In this document: positions 16,742 through 25,264 of the stretch, in pieces
Layout of the letters: every line of letters starts with the position of its first letter
How positions within the stretch are numbered: position 1 is the first letter of the stretch
From: Pseudanabaena sp. Chao 1811
GTDB taxonomy: Bacteria; Cyanobacteriota; Cyanobacteriia; Pseudanabaenales; Pseudanabaenaceae
Reading direction: 5' to 3'
Assembly (NCBI RefSeq): GCF_027942295.1
Contig: NZ_CP101416.1
Coordinates: 4,636,501 to 4,700,500, forward strand
DNA: 64,000 bases
Program-made: the position numbers and the translations under genes
The notes under the pieces: generated by a model
What the model saw: only the letters and a program-made list of their open reading frames with translations
What the model was told of the DNA's origin: nothing
Databases searched by the model: none

Positions 16742-17875
16742 TTAAAAGTCTACGCCACGTTTAAGATCGACACCTTTTTCGGCGTAATGTTTGTGGCAGA
16801 CCATTTCTGAATGGACTGACGCGAGATCGAAGTAGGCGGGGTTGTTTAGGCAGCGTCCTGTGATGATTACTTCCGTATCACGAGATTTTTTAAGTAGCGC
16901 TTGGCAGATTGGCTCTACGGGTAATAGATCGAGATCGACGGTAGGATTGAGTTCATCAAGAATGATCGTTTTATACAACCCTGATGCGATCGCAGCTTGA
17001 GCAATTTCCCAACCACGTTGCGCTTCGATGCAGTCGATTTCCTGCTGTTGACCACGCCAAACGATCGCATCACGTCCACAGCGCTGATGATCAATCACAT
17101 GGGGATAGCCACGTTTGAGCGCTGCGATCGCTGCATCTTCGGTGTAGCCCGCTCCACCCTTGAGCCATTGCATAATCAGAACTCGGTGGGATAAATCGCG
17201 ACTGATGCCCGTACCGATCGCTTTTAGAGATCTTCCTAATGCTGAGGTACTTTTCCCTTTACCTGCGCCTGTATAAATCTCAATGCCTGTGACATCATAT
17301 TTCTCGGCATGGGCATCATCGTGCGATCTCATTTCCGAGTGCAGATCGGCGATATCAATTAATGCTTGGGGTGCACCGCGTCCTGTGCAGATTACTTCGA
17401 GGTGGGGTGGTTTATTTTTTAAATCTTTAACAACGAGATCGGCAGGAATTAAGCCTAAATCGAGTACGGGATTAATTTCATCTAAAACTACGACAGAATA
17501 AAGTCCTGATGCCATTGCGCCTTTAGCGATCGCCCAACCGCGTTCGGCTTCTTGGCGATCGAAGGGGGTGACATGTTCAGCATCAAAAAATTCGGCGCGT
17601 CCAGTGCGAACATGATCGATTAAGTGGGGAAATCCCTGTTGTAATGCAGAAATTGCGGCATCTTCAGAATATTCACGCTCGGAGCCTTTGAGAAAGCGCA
17701 ATAGTAAAATCCTTGTGCCAAATGGTGAGTTATCAGACATGCCTAAGCCCAGCGATCGCAGGACTACGCCGAGAGCCGCCTGTGATTTACCTTTGCCAGT
17801 TCCGTCATAAACATGGATTTGTCCGATCTCACGTTCGGGACGCACCTGTGCGGTCATGATGCCAATCGCTGCCAT
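16742..17875 (-). CDS. cobO: Two-domain cob(I)alamin adenosyltransferase
   Basis: A 377-residue protein made of two consecutive CobA/CobO/BtuR-type domains of about 180 residues; the family normally has one. Domain 1 has P-loop YDGTGKGKSQAALG and VVLDEINPVLDLG; domain 2 has YTGAGKGKSTSALG and IILDELNPTVDLD. The enzyme transfers adenosyl from ATP to corrin cobalt. Both P-loops look intact, so neither half is obviously dead. Start at ATG 17875 has AAGAGA about 10 bases upstream; ATG 17857 is the alternative. A remnant of another copy follows the gene. Confidence 0.88.
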   Translation of the reverse strand: MAAIGIMTAQVRPEREIGQIHVYDGTGKGKSQAALGVVLRSLGLGMSDNSPFGTRILLLRFLKGSEREYSEDAAISALQQGFPHLIDHVRTGRAEFFDAEHVTPFDRQEAERGWAIAKGAMASGLYSVVVLDEINPVLDLGLIPADLVVKDLKNKPPHLEVICTGRGAPQALIDIADLHSEMRSHDDAHAEKYDVTGIEIYTGAGKGKSTSALGRSLKAIGTGISRDLSHRVLIMQWLKGGAGYTEDAAIAALKRGYPHVIDHQRCGRDAIVWRGQQQEIDCIEAQRGWEIAQAAIASGLYKTIILDELNPTVDLDLLPVEPICQALLKKSRDTEVIITGRCLNNPAYFDLASVHSEMVCHKHYAEKGVDLKRGVDF

Positions 17876-17927
17876 GTATTTACTTAGTCTCTTTTCACAA
17901 CGCAATACAATAGTATAGCAACCCTTC

Positions 17928-17964
17928 CAAGACAAGAGTGGCGGCGGCGCTGCCTCTTGTCTTG
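17928..17964. repeat. Inverted repeat between divergent cobO and Uma2
   Basis: CAAGACAAGAG (17928-17938) and CTCTTGTCTTG (17954-17964) flank a GGCGGCGGCGCTGC centre. It lies in the shared 132 bp promoter region, so it could be an operator or a palindromic repeat. Confidence 0.45.
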
Positions 17965-18007
17965 TATAGTACAATCCGAATAGCTAGGATACTTCTGGGA
18001 TTAGCTA

Positions 18008-18715
18008 ATGCTACAAATAGATCTCAAACATCTGCCCACCAGCGACGAATTACCTGATTCCGATGATACGCCTGTGGATAACGAAGACCAGAATTTTGTA
18101 CCGAATTTACTATTGTTCTTGTTGGAATATATTTGGAAAAGTCGCGATGATTGGTACTTTGGTGTGGATATGGGGATCTATCACACCACTGGCGTAAGTC
18201 CTAGAGTTCCTGTAGTTCCCGATGGATTTTTGAGCTTGGGAGTGGAACGTCGTAAAAATGGTGGATCACGCAGCAGTTATGTGATGTGGGAAGAAGAAGA
18301 TACTGCACCGATTTTGGCTTTAGAAGTTGTATCCCATACCTATGGCGATGAATATGAAAAGAAGTTGGATATTTATCGCCAACTAGGTATCAAATATTAT
18401 GTGATTTACAATCCTCAATTCTGGCGGCGCGATGGACATTTGCCTTTTGAGGTTTATACATTAGTTGATGGTGATTACCAATTACAAATTGGTGAACCTC
18501 TATGGATGCCAGAAATCGGCTTAGGGATTGGACGTTGTGTTTTGCCAAGCGATCGCTTGAGTCGTGAAGTTTTAAGCTGGTTTGATCAAAAAGGCGATCG
18601 CTATCTTACAGCGGAGGAACAAGTTGATTTAGAAAGACAACGGGCTATTGAGTCACAGAAACAGGTGGATTTGTTAATGGCAAAGTTGCGATCGCTTGGT
18701 ATATCTGAAGAGTAG
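18008..18715 (+). CDS. Uma2 family (DUF820) putative endonuclease
   Basis: A 235-residue Uma2-type protein of the larger cyanobacterial subfamily. Landmarks: PVVPDGFLSLGVERRK with the catalytic-type Asp, APILALEVVSHTYGDEYEKK with the E-x-K-like strand, YRQLGIKYYVIYNP and a C-terminal coiled coil rich in Gln/Glu (EEQVDLERQRAIESQKQ). Role unknown. Single gene; ATG at 18008. Confidence 0.87.
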   Translation: MLQIDLKHLPTSDELPDSDDTPVDNEDQNFVPNLLLFLLEYIWKSRDDWYFGVDMGIYHTTGVSPRVPVVPDGFLSLGVERRKNGGSRSSYVMWEEEDTAPILALEVVSHTYGDEYEKKLDIYRQLGIKYYVIYNPQFWRRDGHLPFEVYTLVDGDYQLQIGEPLWMPEIGLGIGRCVLPSDRLSREVLSWFDQKGDRYLTAEEQVDLERQRAIESQKQVDLLMAKLRSLGISEE

Positions 18716-18938
18716 AAGCCCACACTGAAATCGCGATCGCACGAAATAAATTCATTTAGCTACAGCCAAAAGTTCATTTAGCTTATTTTTTAGATCTGGG
18801 GATGTTCTTAAGGAACTGTAGAGTTCGTCTGCGTAAAATTATATTTAGAAATTTATATTTAAAGATTCGCCAGCTTGTGCTGATGAATGCTAATATTTCT
18901 ATTAGTCACGACAAACAAGACAAAAGTAGCTTTTTGTC

Positions 18939-19210
18939 TTGACAAAAATTATTGTTGTGTTTTATTTAACCCTATCTACGCTAAAAGCGAGGATGACAGT
19001 ATATTGAGAAAGGAACACGCATTGCGGGGCATTAGTATTGTTGCATCAATACTAGTACCCTTCGCGAGTCTTGAAGCTAGTTTTCAAACCGCCAAACACG
19101 AGACTGGAAGCGATGTTACATACCAAATGGTAATATCTCTAAAGACAACCTCAAAACGTTAGTTCAGAGACTTAAGCAAGTAGGTGCTACCAACATCTGC
19201 TTGCTTTTTT
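18939..19210 (+). ncRNA. Candidate structured small RNA of about 240 nt
   Basis: Inside a 652 bp gene-free stretch. A TTGACA box (18939-18944) is followed 17-18 bases later by a weak -10 (TTATTT/TATTTA), and a Rho-independent terminator lies at 19174-19210. Between them is an 8-bp perfect hairpin TAGTATTG-loop-CAATACTA near 19030-19052, enclosed by GCGGGG and CCCTTCGC, which could extend the stem. No good reading frame with a ribosome site. It could be 6S-like or another small RNA; I could not match it to a known family. Confidence 0.4.
19174..19210 (+). terminator. Rho-independent terminator with no gene in front
   Basis: Stem AAGCAAG/CTTGCTT extended by GGTG/CATC, followed by TTTTTTATTT. 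The nearest upstream gene ends 460 bases before, so the terminated transcript is probably the candidate RNA. Confidence 0.7.
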
Positions 19211-19367
19211 ATTTAACTTAGTTAACGTATTGCTATCGTATTGGTTACATACCAATATGTCAAGAGTAGATTTTCTTCTTACTGATTTCTGATTGCGTCA
19301 AAGCGTTGCTGAGAGAGTATTTCCATCTTTTACTTCATTTCACTCTGACCTTAGTAGCAGCCTAAAT

Positions 19368-19715
19368 TCATACTTTATACCCAAGCGTAAACAAAACAAC
19401 ACTTTCTAAATCAGCGATCATCCCTGAATCTAACTGTCCCAACCTTTTAATCAATCGAGTTTTATCAAGGACTCGAAGCTGATGACAGAGTGCCACTGAA
19501 TCTTGACTTAAGCCACCTTGATCACTAGGGATTAACAAACAAGTTGGCAGAGCTGCCCGTCGTAAGTTAGTTGTGAGGGGAATTGTGATGATAGTGCTAG
19601 TGAATTTAGAGATTGTGTTTTCTTGAAAAATGATAATTGGACGAGTGCCAGCTTGCTCTGAGCCTTGAGTTGGATCGAGAGTTGCTAACCATATTTCACC
19701 ACGAACCACTTTCAT
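19368..19715 (-). CDS. MazF/PemK-family endoribonuclease toxin
   Basis: A 115-residue protein of the MazF/PemK fold: VVRGEIWLATLDPTQGSEQA, GTRPIIIFQENTIS, TIITIPLTTNLRR and the C-terminal half QDSVALCHQLRVLDKTRLIKRLG. Conserved MazF positions (RG(E/D)(I/V)W, PRP-like TRPIII, QDSVA) are present, so it should cleave RNA when free of its antitoxin. ATG at 19715 is preferred to GTG at 19727. It overlaps the upstream antitoxin gene by 20 bases, the classic layout of a toxin-antitoxin operon. Confidence 0.9.
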   Translation of the reverse strand: MKVVRGEIWLATLDPTQGSEQAGTRPIIIFQENTISKFTSTIITIPLTTNLRRAALPTCLLIPSDQGGLSQDSVALCHQLRVLDKTRLIKRLGQLDSGMIADLESVVLFTLGYKV

Positions 19716-19950
19716 TTTTGTCCTCACTGTTCAAGAGTTCAGCATACTCAGAAATCCCTACTTCAGCCAGTTCTCGATCTTCCTGAGCAAATTCTTGATA
19801 GAGGTTAGCAAACTGACTAATATCGGCTGTCGGCTGACTAAATCTCGTTTGAAACTTGATAAAAGCAATAAAATCTGCAACTTGCTTTAGCTGTTGATCA
19901 TTAAATTGGTCTAACTCTTGTTTAAGGTATTCCTTAGTGATTACTGTCAT
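19696..19950 (-). CDS. Antitoxin partner of the MazF-like toxin
   Basis: An 84-residue acidic, helical protein (TKEYLKQELDQFNDQQLKQV, then FIAFIKFQTRF, then a flexible acidic tail AQEDRELAEVGISEYAELLN). It resembles the short antitoxins, often annotated near DUF2281, that precede MazF-type toxins in cyanobacteria. Assignment is mainly by position. Its 5' end overlaps the end of a possible small gene upstream by 17 bases. Confidence 0.8.
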   Translation of the reverse strand: MTVITKEYLKQELDQFNDQQLKQVADFIAFIKFQTRFSQPTADISQFANLYQEFAQEDRELAEVGISEYAELLNSEDKNESGSW

Positions 19951-20101
19951 TGCTAAACACCTCGCAAATTCTCATCACAACTTCTCGCTCAATTATAAAA
20001 GAATATAGTTTTCCGTTGTGGCTAATGCCAAAGACAAGATAATCTGCGGATTGGGTATAGGGGTTACATGGGCGAAAATCTTTGTATAAGGCATAATTAA
20101 T
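19934..20101 (-). CDS. Possible small third gene of the toxin-antitoxin unit, start unclear
   Basis: A 55-codon frame reading INYALYKDFRPCNPYTQSAD, then YLVFGISHNGKLYSFIIERE and a tail overlapping the antitoxin start by 17 bases, which suggests coupling. No ATG, GTG or TTG lies at a sensible place; an ATT at 20101 has GAGG 8 bases upstream (20110-20113), so a rare ATT start is possible. Otherwise the gene has lost its 5' end. The frame continues open to 20257 but that part is antisense to another gene. Not recognised. Confidence 0.35.
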   Translation of the reverse strand: MNYALYKDFRPCNPYTQSADYLVFGISHNGKLYSFIIEREVVMRICEVFSNDSNH

Positions 20102-20140
20102 CTGTATTACCTCACATCTCTGGCAATCCTCTCGAAATTT

Positions 20141-20821
20141 ATGGCAAAAAAATTGGCGATCGCTATAGCTGCATTTTTGTATTTTGGTATTAGCGCAGCA
20201 GCCTATGGCGATACCAAAATGGCACGGCGAGCTAAGGACATCGAAATCGATCGCCAAGTGATCGAAAGTAGCCCTGTATTACGCCGCTGGCTAGAGAAGC
20301 CCCCCGATCTTTTAGACGATATTTATAACGTGCCGAGCTTTGATAAAAAACTGAAGCTAGGGATTACATCACGGAATAACTCACTGGGGATTGAGGCAGG
20401 ATTTGAAGATATGTTTGTGGGGCAATCGCCCTTAACCGTGAATGGTAGCTACCAGACCGAGTTTAGCGGTCGCGAAAGCGAGCTACAGGCAAATTTCCGT
20501 TACTATATCTTGCCCCTAGGTTCCTATTGGAACATAGCGCCAATAGTCGGTTATCGCCAGTTTAATCAACTAGATCGTCCGCAAATTTCAGGGCTAGATG
20601 TGGGCTTGCAAGGAGTCTTGATATTATCGCCCCATAGCTCAGACCTGCGATTAAGCCATACCTTTACCTCTCCTAGTGGCGATCTAGAGATGAGTACAAC
20701 GACGCTCTCCAGTAGTTATGCAATTACGAATAATTTACGGCTCGGTACAAAAATTGAATGGCGGCGATCGCCTTTAATTTATGACAGTCGGGTTGGCTTT
20801 TTATTAGAGCTGGCACTTTAA
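20141..20821 (+). CDS. Exported, probably beta-rich envelope protein
   Basis: A 226-residue protein of unknown function. Residues 1-23 form a signal peptide (KKLAIAIAAFLYFGISAAAYG). After a charged segment come alternating strands with the polar/hydrophobic rhythm and aromatic ends of outer-membrane beta proteins (LQANFRYYILPLGSYWNIAP, LRLGTKIEWRR, final LLELAL). I infer an outer-membrane or periplasmic location. It is closed by a strong terminator. Confidence 0.65.
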   Translation: MAKKLAIAIAAFLYFGISAAAYGDTKMARRAKDIEIDRQVIESSPVLRRWLEKPPDLLDDIYNVPSFDKKLKLGITSRNNSLGIEAGFEDMFVGQSPLTVNGSYQTEFSGRESELQANFRYYILPLGSYWNIAPIVGYRQFNQLDRPQISGLDVGLQGVLILSPHSSDLRLSHTFTSPSGDLEMSTTTLSSSYAITNNLRLGTKIEWRRSPLIYDSRVGFLLELAL

Positions 20822-20826
20822 GCAGT

Positions 20827-20861
20827 AAACAGGTTGTTGCAAAGCAACAACCTGTTTTTTT
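20827..20861. terminator. Bidirectional terminator between convergent genes
   Basis: Stem AAACAGGTTGTTGC with exact complement, AAA loop and T-run; it serves the exported-protein gene and adjoins the stop of the Hsp70-like gene. Confidence 0.85.
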
Positions 20862-22491
20862 AATGCAATTTTGCGGCAGGATAATCGGTTAATAGTTGGC
20901 GTTGCGTGAGTAGATCGATCGCTGTAACCAATAACTCGCGATTTTCACTAATGCTAAATAAAACCTTGAGGCGATCGCAGTCAGGCTGACCGAGAGGATC
21001 GAGTATGGCGATCGCCTGTGGGATACCTTCCCCATTAACATCGGCTTGTAAGGGTTGAAAATTCTCTTTCTCTTTTTGGTTAAACTGCATCACGATGCGA
21101 TCGCCATCAAAGCTAATCTCAGCAGCACCCTTGGGACGACTTTCGAGTTCGCCAATGGTGAGGGCAATTTCGGACTGATCGGGGTGAGTGGCTCTAAGTA
21201 CTAACTCAATGGGACGACGGGTGGGATAGACCTGACCTCTCCGAAATAGGGGCTGATATTTCCATTGTTCCGTAGTCCGATCCCAATGACGAATCGCATA
21301 GGAATGGAATAGATAGTCCTGCACACTTACACCCTGACTAAGTAGCAATGCCCCGTGAGCGATCGCTTCAAAGGGTTTGTGGCTATAGACTTTTCCCATC
21401 GTGAAATAGGATTCAACAAAGGTACGCACTGAGGGAATGAGGGTACAACCACCGACTAAGAGAATATGCTTGATATCACCTTTGAGAACTCCTTTATTAA
21501 AAGCACGGTTAATTAATTCATCGATCGCTAATTGCAGAATTCGATAAAAACCTTTGCGATCGAGTAACTGTTCTAGCTGTTGGCGAGTATAGCTAATCTC
21601 AAGTGCTGATTGAGAATTGATATCAAAAAATATTTCGGAAGCAGTTTCTGTTTCCGAGAGCTGGATTTTAATCCGTTCCATTAATAACTTCAGAATACTA
21701 GAACTCCTTAATCCATCACTATTGGCAATATCTTCACGACTATCTAAATAATCCTGAACTAGCCACTGATCGATATCTTCACCACCCAGCGTATAACCAG
21801 TTTTGGCGATCGCTTCGGCTTTATGTTCCGTCCATTGACTACGATTAACCCCAATCTGATCGCCCCATTTCACCACATTGTCACTCTTGGGCAAACGTAC
21901 CAGTGACAAATCCAAGGTTCCACCCCCAAAATCAATCACTAGTACCAATGCACTAGGGGAGATCGCCTCATAGCCCAATGCTGCTGCTGTTGGTTCGTCA
22001 ATAATCCGAATACGCGGTACTTCTAAGGTCGGTAAATTTGAAGCGAATATTTCTACACTACATTCCTCTAGCCAGCGGAGATATTTCTCGTAAGCTTGGA
22101 CAGGAGCCGTCAAAATTACTTCCGATGGAAAGATTTGTTGCGATCGCAATTTATTGAGGAGTTCCCGCAAGAACTGATTGCCGACCCATTCTGGAGTTAC
22201 CTTTACATCATCAAGCCTAGGACTATAGCCAACATTTGCCACCAATCGCCGCTTGATTTGATTAAACAATCGTGGTTGAGGACGATCTTTTCCCCTATCG
22301 ATTACATATTGACCAATCTCTACAATTTCCTCTTGAGCGTTCTGAACATAGAGCAGTGATGGCACAAGGGCATTTAAAGGTGCTGGACGATTGAGATTTT
22401 CAAAATTTAAAGTTTCAGGTTGATTAGTAGCGATATTCCATCGAGCAATTACCGTATTACTACTACCAAAATCAATGGCGATCGCATTCAT
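20860..22491 (-). CDS. Hsp70-family protein (DnaK-like ATPase)
   Basis: A 543-residue actin-fold ATPase. Phosphate-1 loop AIDFGSSNTVIARWN, phosphate-2 VIDFGGGTLDLSLV, adenosine loop ILLVGGCTLIPSVRTF and an insert IDEPTAAALGYEA are all clear. The C-terminal about 150 residues are short and beta-rich, not a complete DnaK substrate-binding domain, as in several cyanobacterial Hsp70-like proteins. Its start codon overlaps the stop of the upstream Uma2 gene (ATGA), so the two are co-translated. Confidence 0.88.
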   Translation of the reverse strand: MNAIAIDFGSSNTVIARWNIATNQPETLNFENLNRPAPLNALVPSLLYVQNAQEEIVEIGQYVIDRGKDRPQPRLFNQIKRRLVANVGYSPRLDDVKVTPEWVGNQFLRELLNKLRSQQIFPSEVILTAPVQAYEKYLRWLEECSVEIFASNLPTLEVPRIRIIDEPTAAALGYEAISPSALVLVIDFGGGTLDLSLVRLPKSDNVVKWGDQIGVNRSQWTEHKAEAIAKTGYTLGGEDIDQWLVQDYLDSREDIANSDGLRSSSILKLLMERIKIQLSETETASEIFFDINSQSALEISYTRQQLEQLLDRKGFYRILQLAIDELINRAFNKGVLKGDIKHILLVGGCTLIPSVRTFVESYFTMGKVYSHKPFEAIAHGALLLSQGVSVQDYLFHSYAIRHWDRTTEQWKYQPLFRRGQVYPTRRPIELVLRATHPDQSEIALTIGELESRPKGAAEISFDGDRIVMQFNQKEKENFQPLQADVNGEGIPQAIAILDPLGQPDCDRLKVLFSISENRELLVTAIDLLTQRQLLTDYPAAKLH

Positions 22492-23063
22492 AAAGATTCC
22501 GTAAAACTAACATCTTCGTACAGATCCGCAAACTTGCCTTCAAAATTAATGCTAGCTAGTCGGAAAATTTCTTGCTCTTCGGAATATGTTGCTAAAAACC
22601 AGCGTCCTGCTTCTTTCCGAAAACAATCAAGGCGTTGACGTTTGGTATTAACTAAAACATATTCTTCTAGGCTTTCTAATTGTTGATAATCAGCGAATTT
22701 ATCACCACGGTCAAAGCCCTCAGTAGATTTTGAGAGAACTTCGATAATTAGCTTAGGAAAGCTTTTGTGATTTGGAGTTTGAGTATCTCTGGGATCGCAA
22801 GTTACCATAACATCAGGATAATAAAAGCGATTTAATGAGTCTATCCGTGCTTTCATATCGGACATGTAGACTCGACAATTAGAACCGCGTAAGTGACTGC
22901 GAATTACAAAAGCCATATTTAAAGCGATCGTCACATGGGGATCGTTGGCTCCCGCCATTGCATAAACATATCCATCGATATATTCATGTTTGATATCGCT
23001 GTTTTCCTCCATTTCGAGATATTCTTCTGGAGTTATATAATTAAATTGCGGATTGGCAATCAT
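22488..23063 (-). CDS. Uma2 family (DUF820) putative endonuclease
   Basis: A 191-residue Uma2 protein: NYITPEEYLEMEENSDIKHE, YIDGYVYAMAG, NRFYYPDVMVTCD with the catalytic-type Asp, PKLIIEVLSKSTEGFDR and YQQLESLEEYVLVNTKRQRL. Every family landmark is present, so it is likely intact. It is translationally coupled to the Hsp70-like gene by a 4-base overlap. Confidence 0.92.
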   Translation of the reverse strand: MIANPQFNYITPEEYLEMEENSDIKHEYIDGYVYAMAGANDPHVTIALNMAFVIRSHLRGSNCRVYMSDMKARIDSLNRFYYPDVMVTCDPRDTQTPNHKSFPKLIIEVLSKSTEGFDRGDKFADYQQLESLEEYVLVNTKRQRLDCFRKEAGRWFLATYSEEQEIFRLASINFEGKFADLYEDVSFTESL

Positions 23064-23147
23064 AATTTATTGGGGACGCAAATAAGAAATTCCTTTCGCA
23101 AGAAAGGTTAGACAATCGCTAACCCCTCCTCCAAATTACAAATAGAT

Positions 23148-23714
23148 TTACTTCTTCTTAAAGAATGGCAAAGCTCCCTTGAGCAATTCCATTACACTCT
23201 TATCCTCTAAATTATTGGACTGTTCTTCATCTACAGGATATTTAAAATCTAAGAGTAGAACGATGCGAGTTTGTGTGCCGCGATTCCATGCCTCATGCTC
23301 GGTGGTGTCGTCAAATACGAAGGTCTTCCCCTCTTCCCAGCCGCGTGTCTCATCGCCAACTCTCAGCCCACATCCTTCACAACCGACTAAGCCCAAATGA
23401 CAACGTAGCACTCCATCAGGATAGCCAGTATGGGGCTTGATATGGGTTCCGGGCTTGAGGGAGGAAAAACCTGCGGTGACGAGATGCGGAATTTGTTCGA
23501 CAAGTTTGGTGGTTTCGGGACAGAGTTGGCAATTTTTATCTAGCTTCATGCCAAAGGCGTACAAACCAAAAATATCCCAGCCATCTTGATAGAGGTGCTT
23601 TTCTGGCCATTCCACAAAACTGCGATCGCTGAGTTGTTCGAGTTCGCGGCGCACAGTCAGCCAATTGTCTTCTAAAATATTGGTAAAAGGAAAATCTTGA
23701 GAATTTTTATACAT
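23148..23714 (-). CDS. Aspartyl/asparaginyl beta-hydroxylase-domain protein
   Basis: A 188-residue 2-oxoglutarate/Fe(II) dioxygenase-type protein. The two iron-binding histidines are in HIKPHTGYPDG and FDDTTEHEAWNRG, followed by the 2-oxoglutarate arginine in TRIVLLLDFKYP. A cysteine-rich insert (LVGCEGCGLRVGD) lies between. Such small bacterial proteins hydroxylate proteins or natural-product side chains; the substrate here is unknown. It sits 18 bases downstream of ccs1 on the same strand. Confidence 0.88.
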   Translation of the reverse strand: MYKNSQDFPFTNILEDNWLTVRRELEQLSDRSFVEWPEKHLYQDGWDIFGLYAFGMKLDKNCQLCPETTKLVEQIPHLVTAGFSSLKPGTHIKPHTGYPDGVLRCHLGLVGCEGCGLRVGDETRGWEEGKTFVFDDTTEHEAWNRGTQTRIVLLLDFKYPVDEEQSNNLEDKSVMELLKGALPFFKKK

Positions 23715-23732
23715 AAGTTTATTTAACTGTAA

Positions 23733-25091
23733 TTAGGCAGCAACTCCAGAAGCGATCGCCTGACTATCAACCACACTCGTAACATCGACTAATTCTGCCT
23801 CAAAACTGACTTGGGCACGATTGGTTTTGCCTCCGACATAAAGGCGATCGCCAACCTGCAAAGCCCATACCTGTGAATGACTGATATAGCTCATCACTAC
23901 ACCCAACATCAACAGTCCAAATCCTGCGTAAACAATGGGAATTCCGGGGTCAGCTTTAATTTGTAAGCCTGTGCTACCGATCGCTTCTTTTAACGTAAAG
24001 GTAACACCATTAACTTCTGCTTTACCATTAGTTCGCACTGTAGTGAGCAGATTTCCTTGCTCGTCATAAATCAAGAAAGTACCTTGCAAGTCTGGTGTAA
24101 TCAGTGTCACTCCTGCACTGAGATCAGGCTTAGTAGGAATCCATGTTCCCCAAACTTGTCGCCCACCGTTTTGAGATTCTAATTTATTGACAGGTAATTG
24201 CAGAACAGGACTATTATTGAGCGTAAATTTGATGGCGTGAATATCCCAGTTTGCTTGATAGAAGCTGACTCCCTTATATTTCAAGGGCTTGTTCACATGG
24301 ATCGTTTGGCGATCAACTTCTTTGCCATCTTTATCGAGAACCGATAAATCGGAATAGAACTGATCAATTCTTCCTGTCGGTGTGTAATCAATCCAAAAGC
24401 GATTAACCCGCACTGACCAATCCTTGGGAACTTGGGAAGCCGACCACATCCCTGCTTCCGTAATATTTTTTACTTGAAATGTCTCGCCACTGGGAACCAT
24501 TTCCTGTGCGATGAAGCCTGTCATCGAACCCCAGATCGAGCCAATTAAAACCAATAACATACTGGCATGAACGACGATGGGACCAATTCTGCCAACAAGT
24601 CCTTTACGGGCATAAAGGCGATCGTCAGCTTGATATACCTTGTAATTTTTAGACTGTAATGACTGTGCTAACTGGGTGAGATTGCCGCCGACAATTTCCG
24701 TGGCAAGGGGCAGTTTCGCAAAACTTTGGGGCTTAGTGTAGTAAAACCAACGTTTAGAAGCCTTAAGGATTGGCAATTGACGATTGAAAGTGCAAGCAGT
24801 AAGGCTTGTGCCAAACAAAATCAGTAAAGTGAGAAACCACCAGCTACCGTAAACATGTTCTAGTCCGATCGCCAAAATCACTTTGTACGACAAGAAACCA
24901 AATAGGGCAGGATGTTCAGGATAATTTTCGCGATAGAAATCAAGGGTTTGCCCCTGCTCAATCACCGTGCCAAGGATGCTAAACAGGGCAATTAATAATA
25001 AAAGGGCGATCGCTACCTTGAGATTGGCAAGGACTGCCACGACCTGATGTCGCCAAATTTGGTTTGCCTGAAATCGGAGTTGTTGAAACAC
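23733..25091 (-). CDS. ccs1: Cytochrome c biogenesis protein Ccs1 (ResB-like)
   Basis: A 452-residue membrane protein of the System II cytochrome c maturation complex, which delivers heme to apocytochromes in the thylakoid lumen. N-terminal helices (about 20-40 and 80-100), [20 protein letters not shown], a large lumenal domain with [20 protein letters not shown], and a last helix near 390 are typical ResB features. GTG start at 25091. The CcsA partner is not in the window. Confidence 0.94.
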   Translation of the reverse strand: MFQQLRFQANQIWRHQVVAVLANLKVAIALLLLIALFSILGTVIEQGQTLDFYRENYPEHPALFGFLSYKVILAIGLEHVYGSWWFLTLLILFGTSLTACTFNRQLPILKASKRWFYYTKPQSFAKLPLATEIVGGNLTQLAQSLQSKNYKVYQADDRLYARKGLVGRIGPIVVHASMLLVLIGSIWGSMTGFIAQEMVPSGETFQVKNITEAGMWSASQVPKDWSVRVNRFWIDYTPTGRIDQFYSDLSVLDKDGKEVDRQTIHVNKPLKYKGVSFYQANWDIHAIKFTLNNSPVLQLPVNKLESQNGGRQVWGTWIPTKPDLSAGVTLITPDLQGTFLIYDEQGNLLTTVRTNGKAEVNGVTFTLKEAIGSTGLQIKADPGIPIVYAGFGLLMLGVVMSYISHSQVWALQVGDRLYVGGKTNRAQVSFEAELVDVTSVVDSQAIASGVAA

Positions 25092-25171
25092 GTCACGTCA
25101 ATGATTACTACTTCTAGACTAGATCTTAGCTCATATGTTTATCTTGACCTTCGTTAAGGGTTAAAAGTCAA

Positions 25172-25204
25172 TTTTTGTAGCACGGCAAAGCCGTGCTACA
25201 AAAA
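25172..25204. repeat. Hairpin of the 'TGTRGC..GGC' covarying family (copy 2)
   Basis: Stem TTTTTGTAGCACGGC with exact complement around AAA, followed by TCGGTTCTT, the conserved flank of the family. Located between divergent ccs1 and the phosphate-binding protein gene. Confidence 0.8.
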
Positions 25205-25264
25205 ATCGGTTCTTTATTTAAATTCACGCTAAAGTTATGCCAGATATCTAGGTATTTAAAATTT

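Noticed and set aside
17876-17974. A 33-residue N-terminal extension of the cobalamin adenosyltransferase
   Set aside because: It would translate through an inverted repeat and has no family resemblance; internal ATG codons are better.
18887-19162. A 91-codon frame on the plus strand
   Set aside because: No ribosome site, atypical composition, no family pattern, and it overlaps the hairpins of the candidate RNA.
20102-20257. Upstream extension of the small gene before the antitoxin
   Set aside because: It lies antisense to the signal peptide region of the exported protein and shows no conserved character.
25193-25264. A longer start for the PstS-like protein
   Set aside because: It begins inside a dispersed palindromic repeat; the ATG at 25265 gives a normal membrane anchor.
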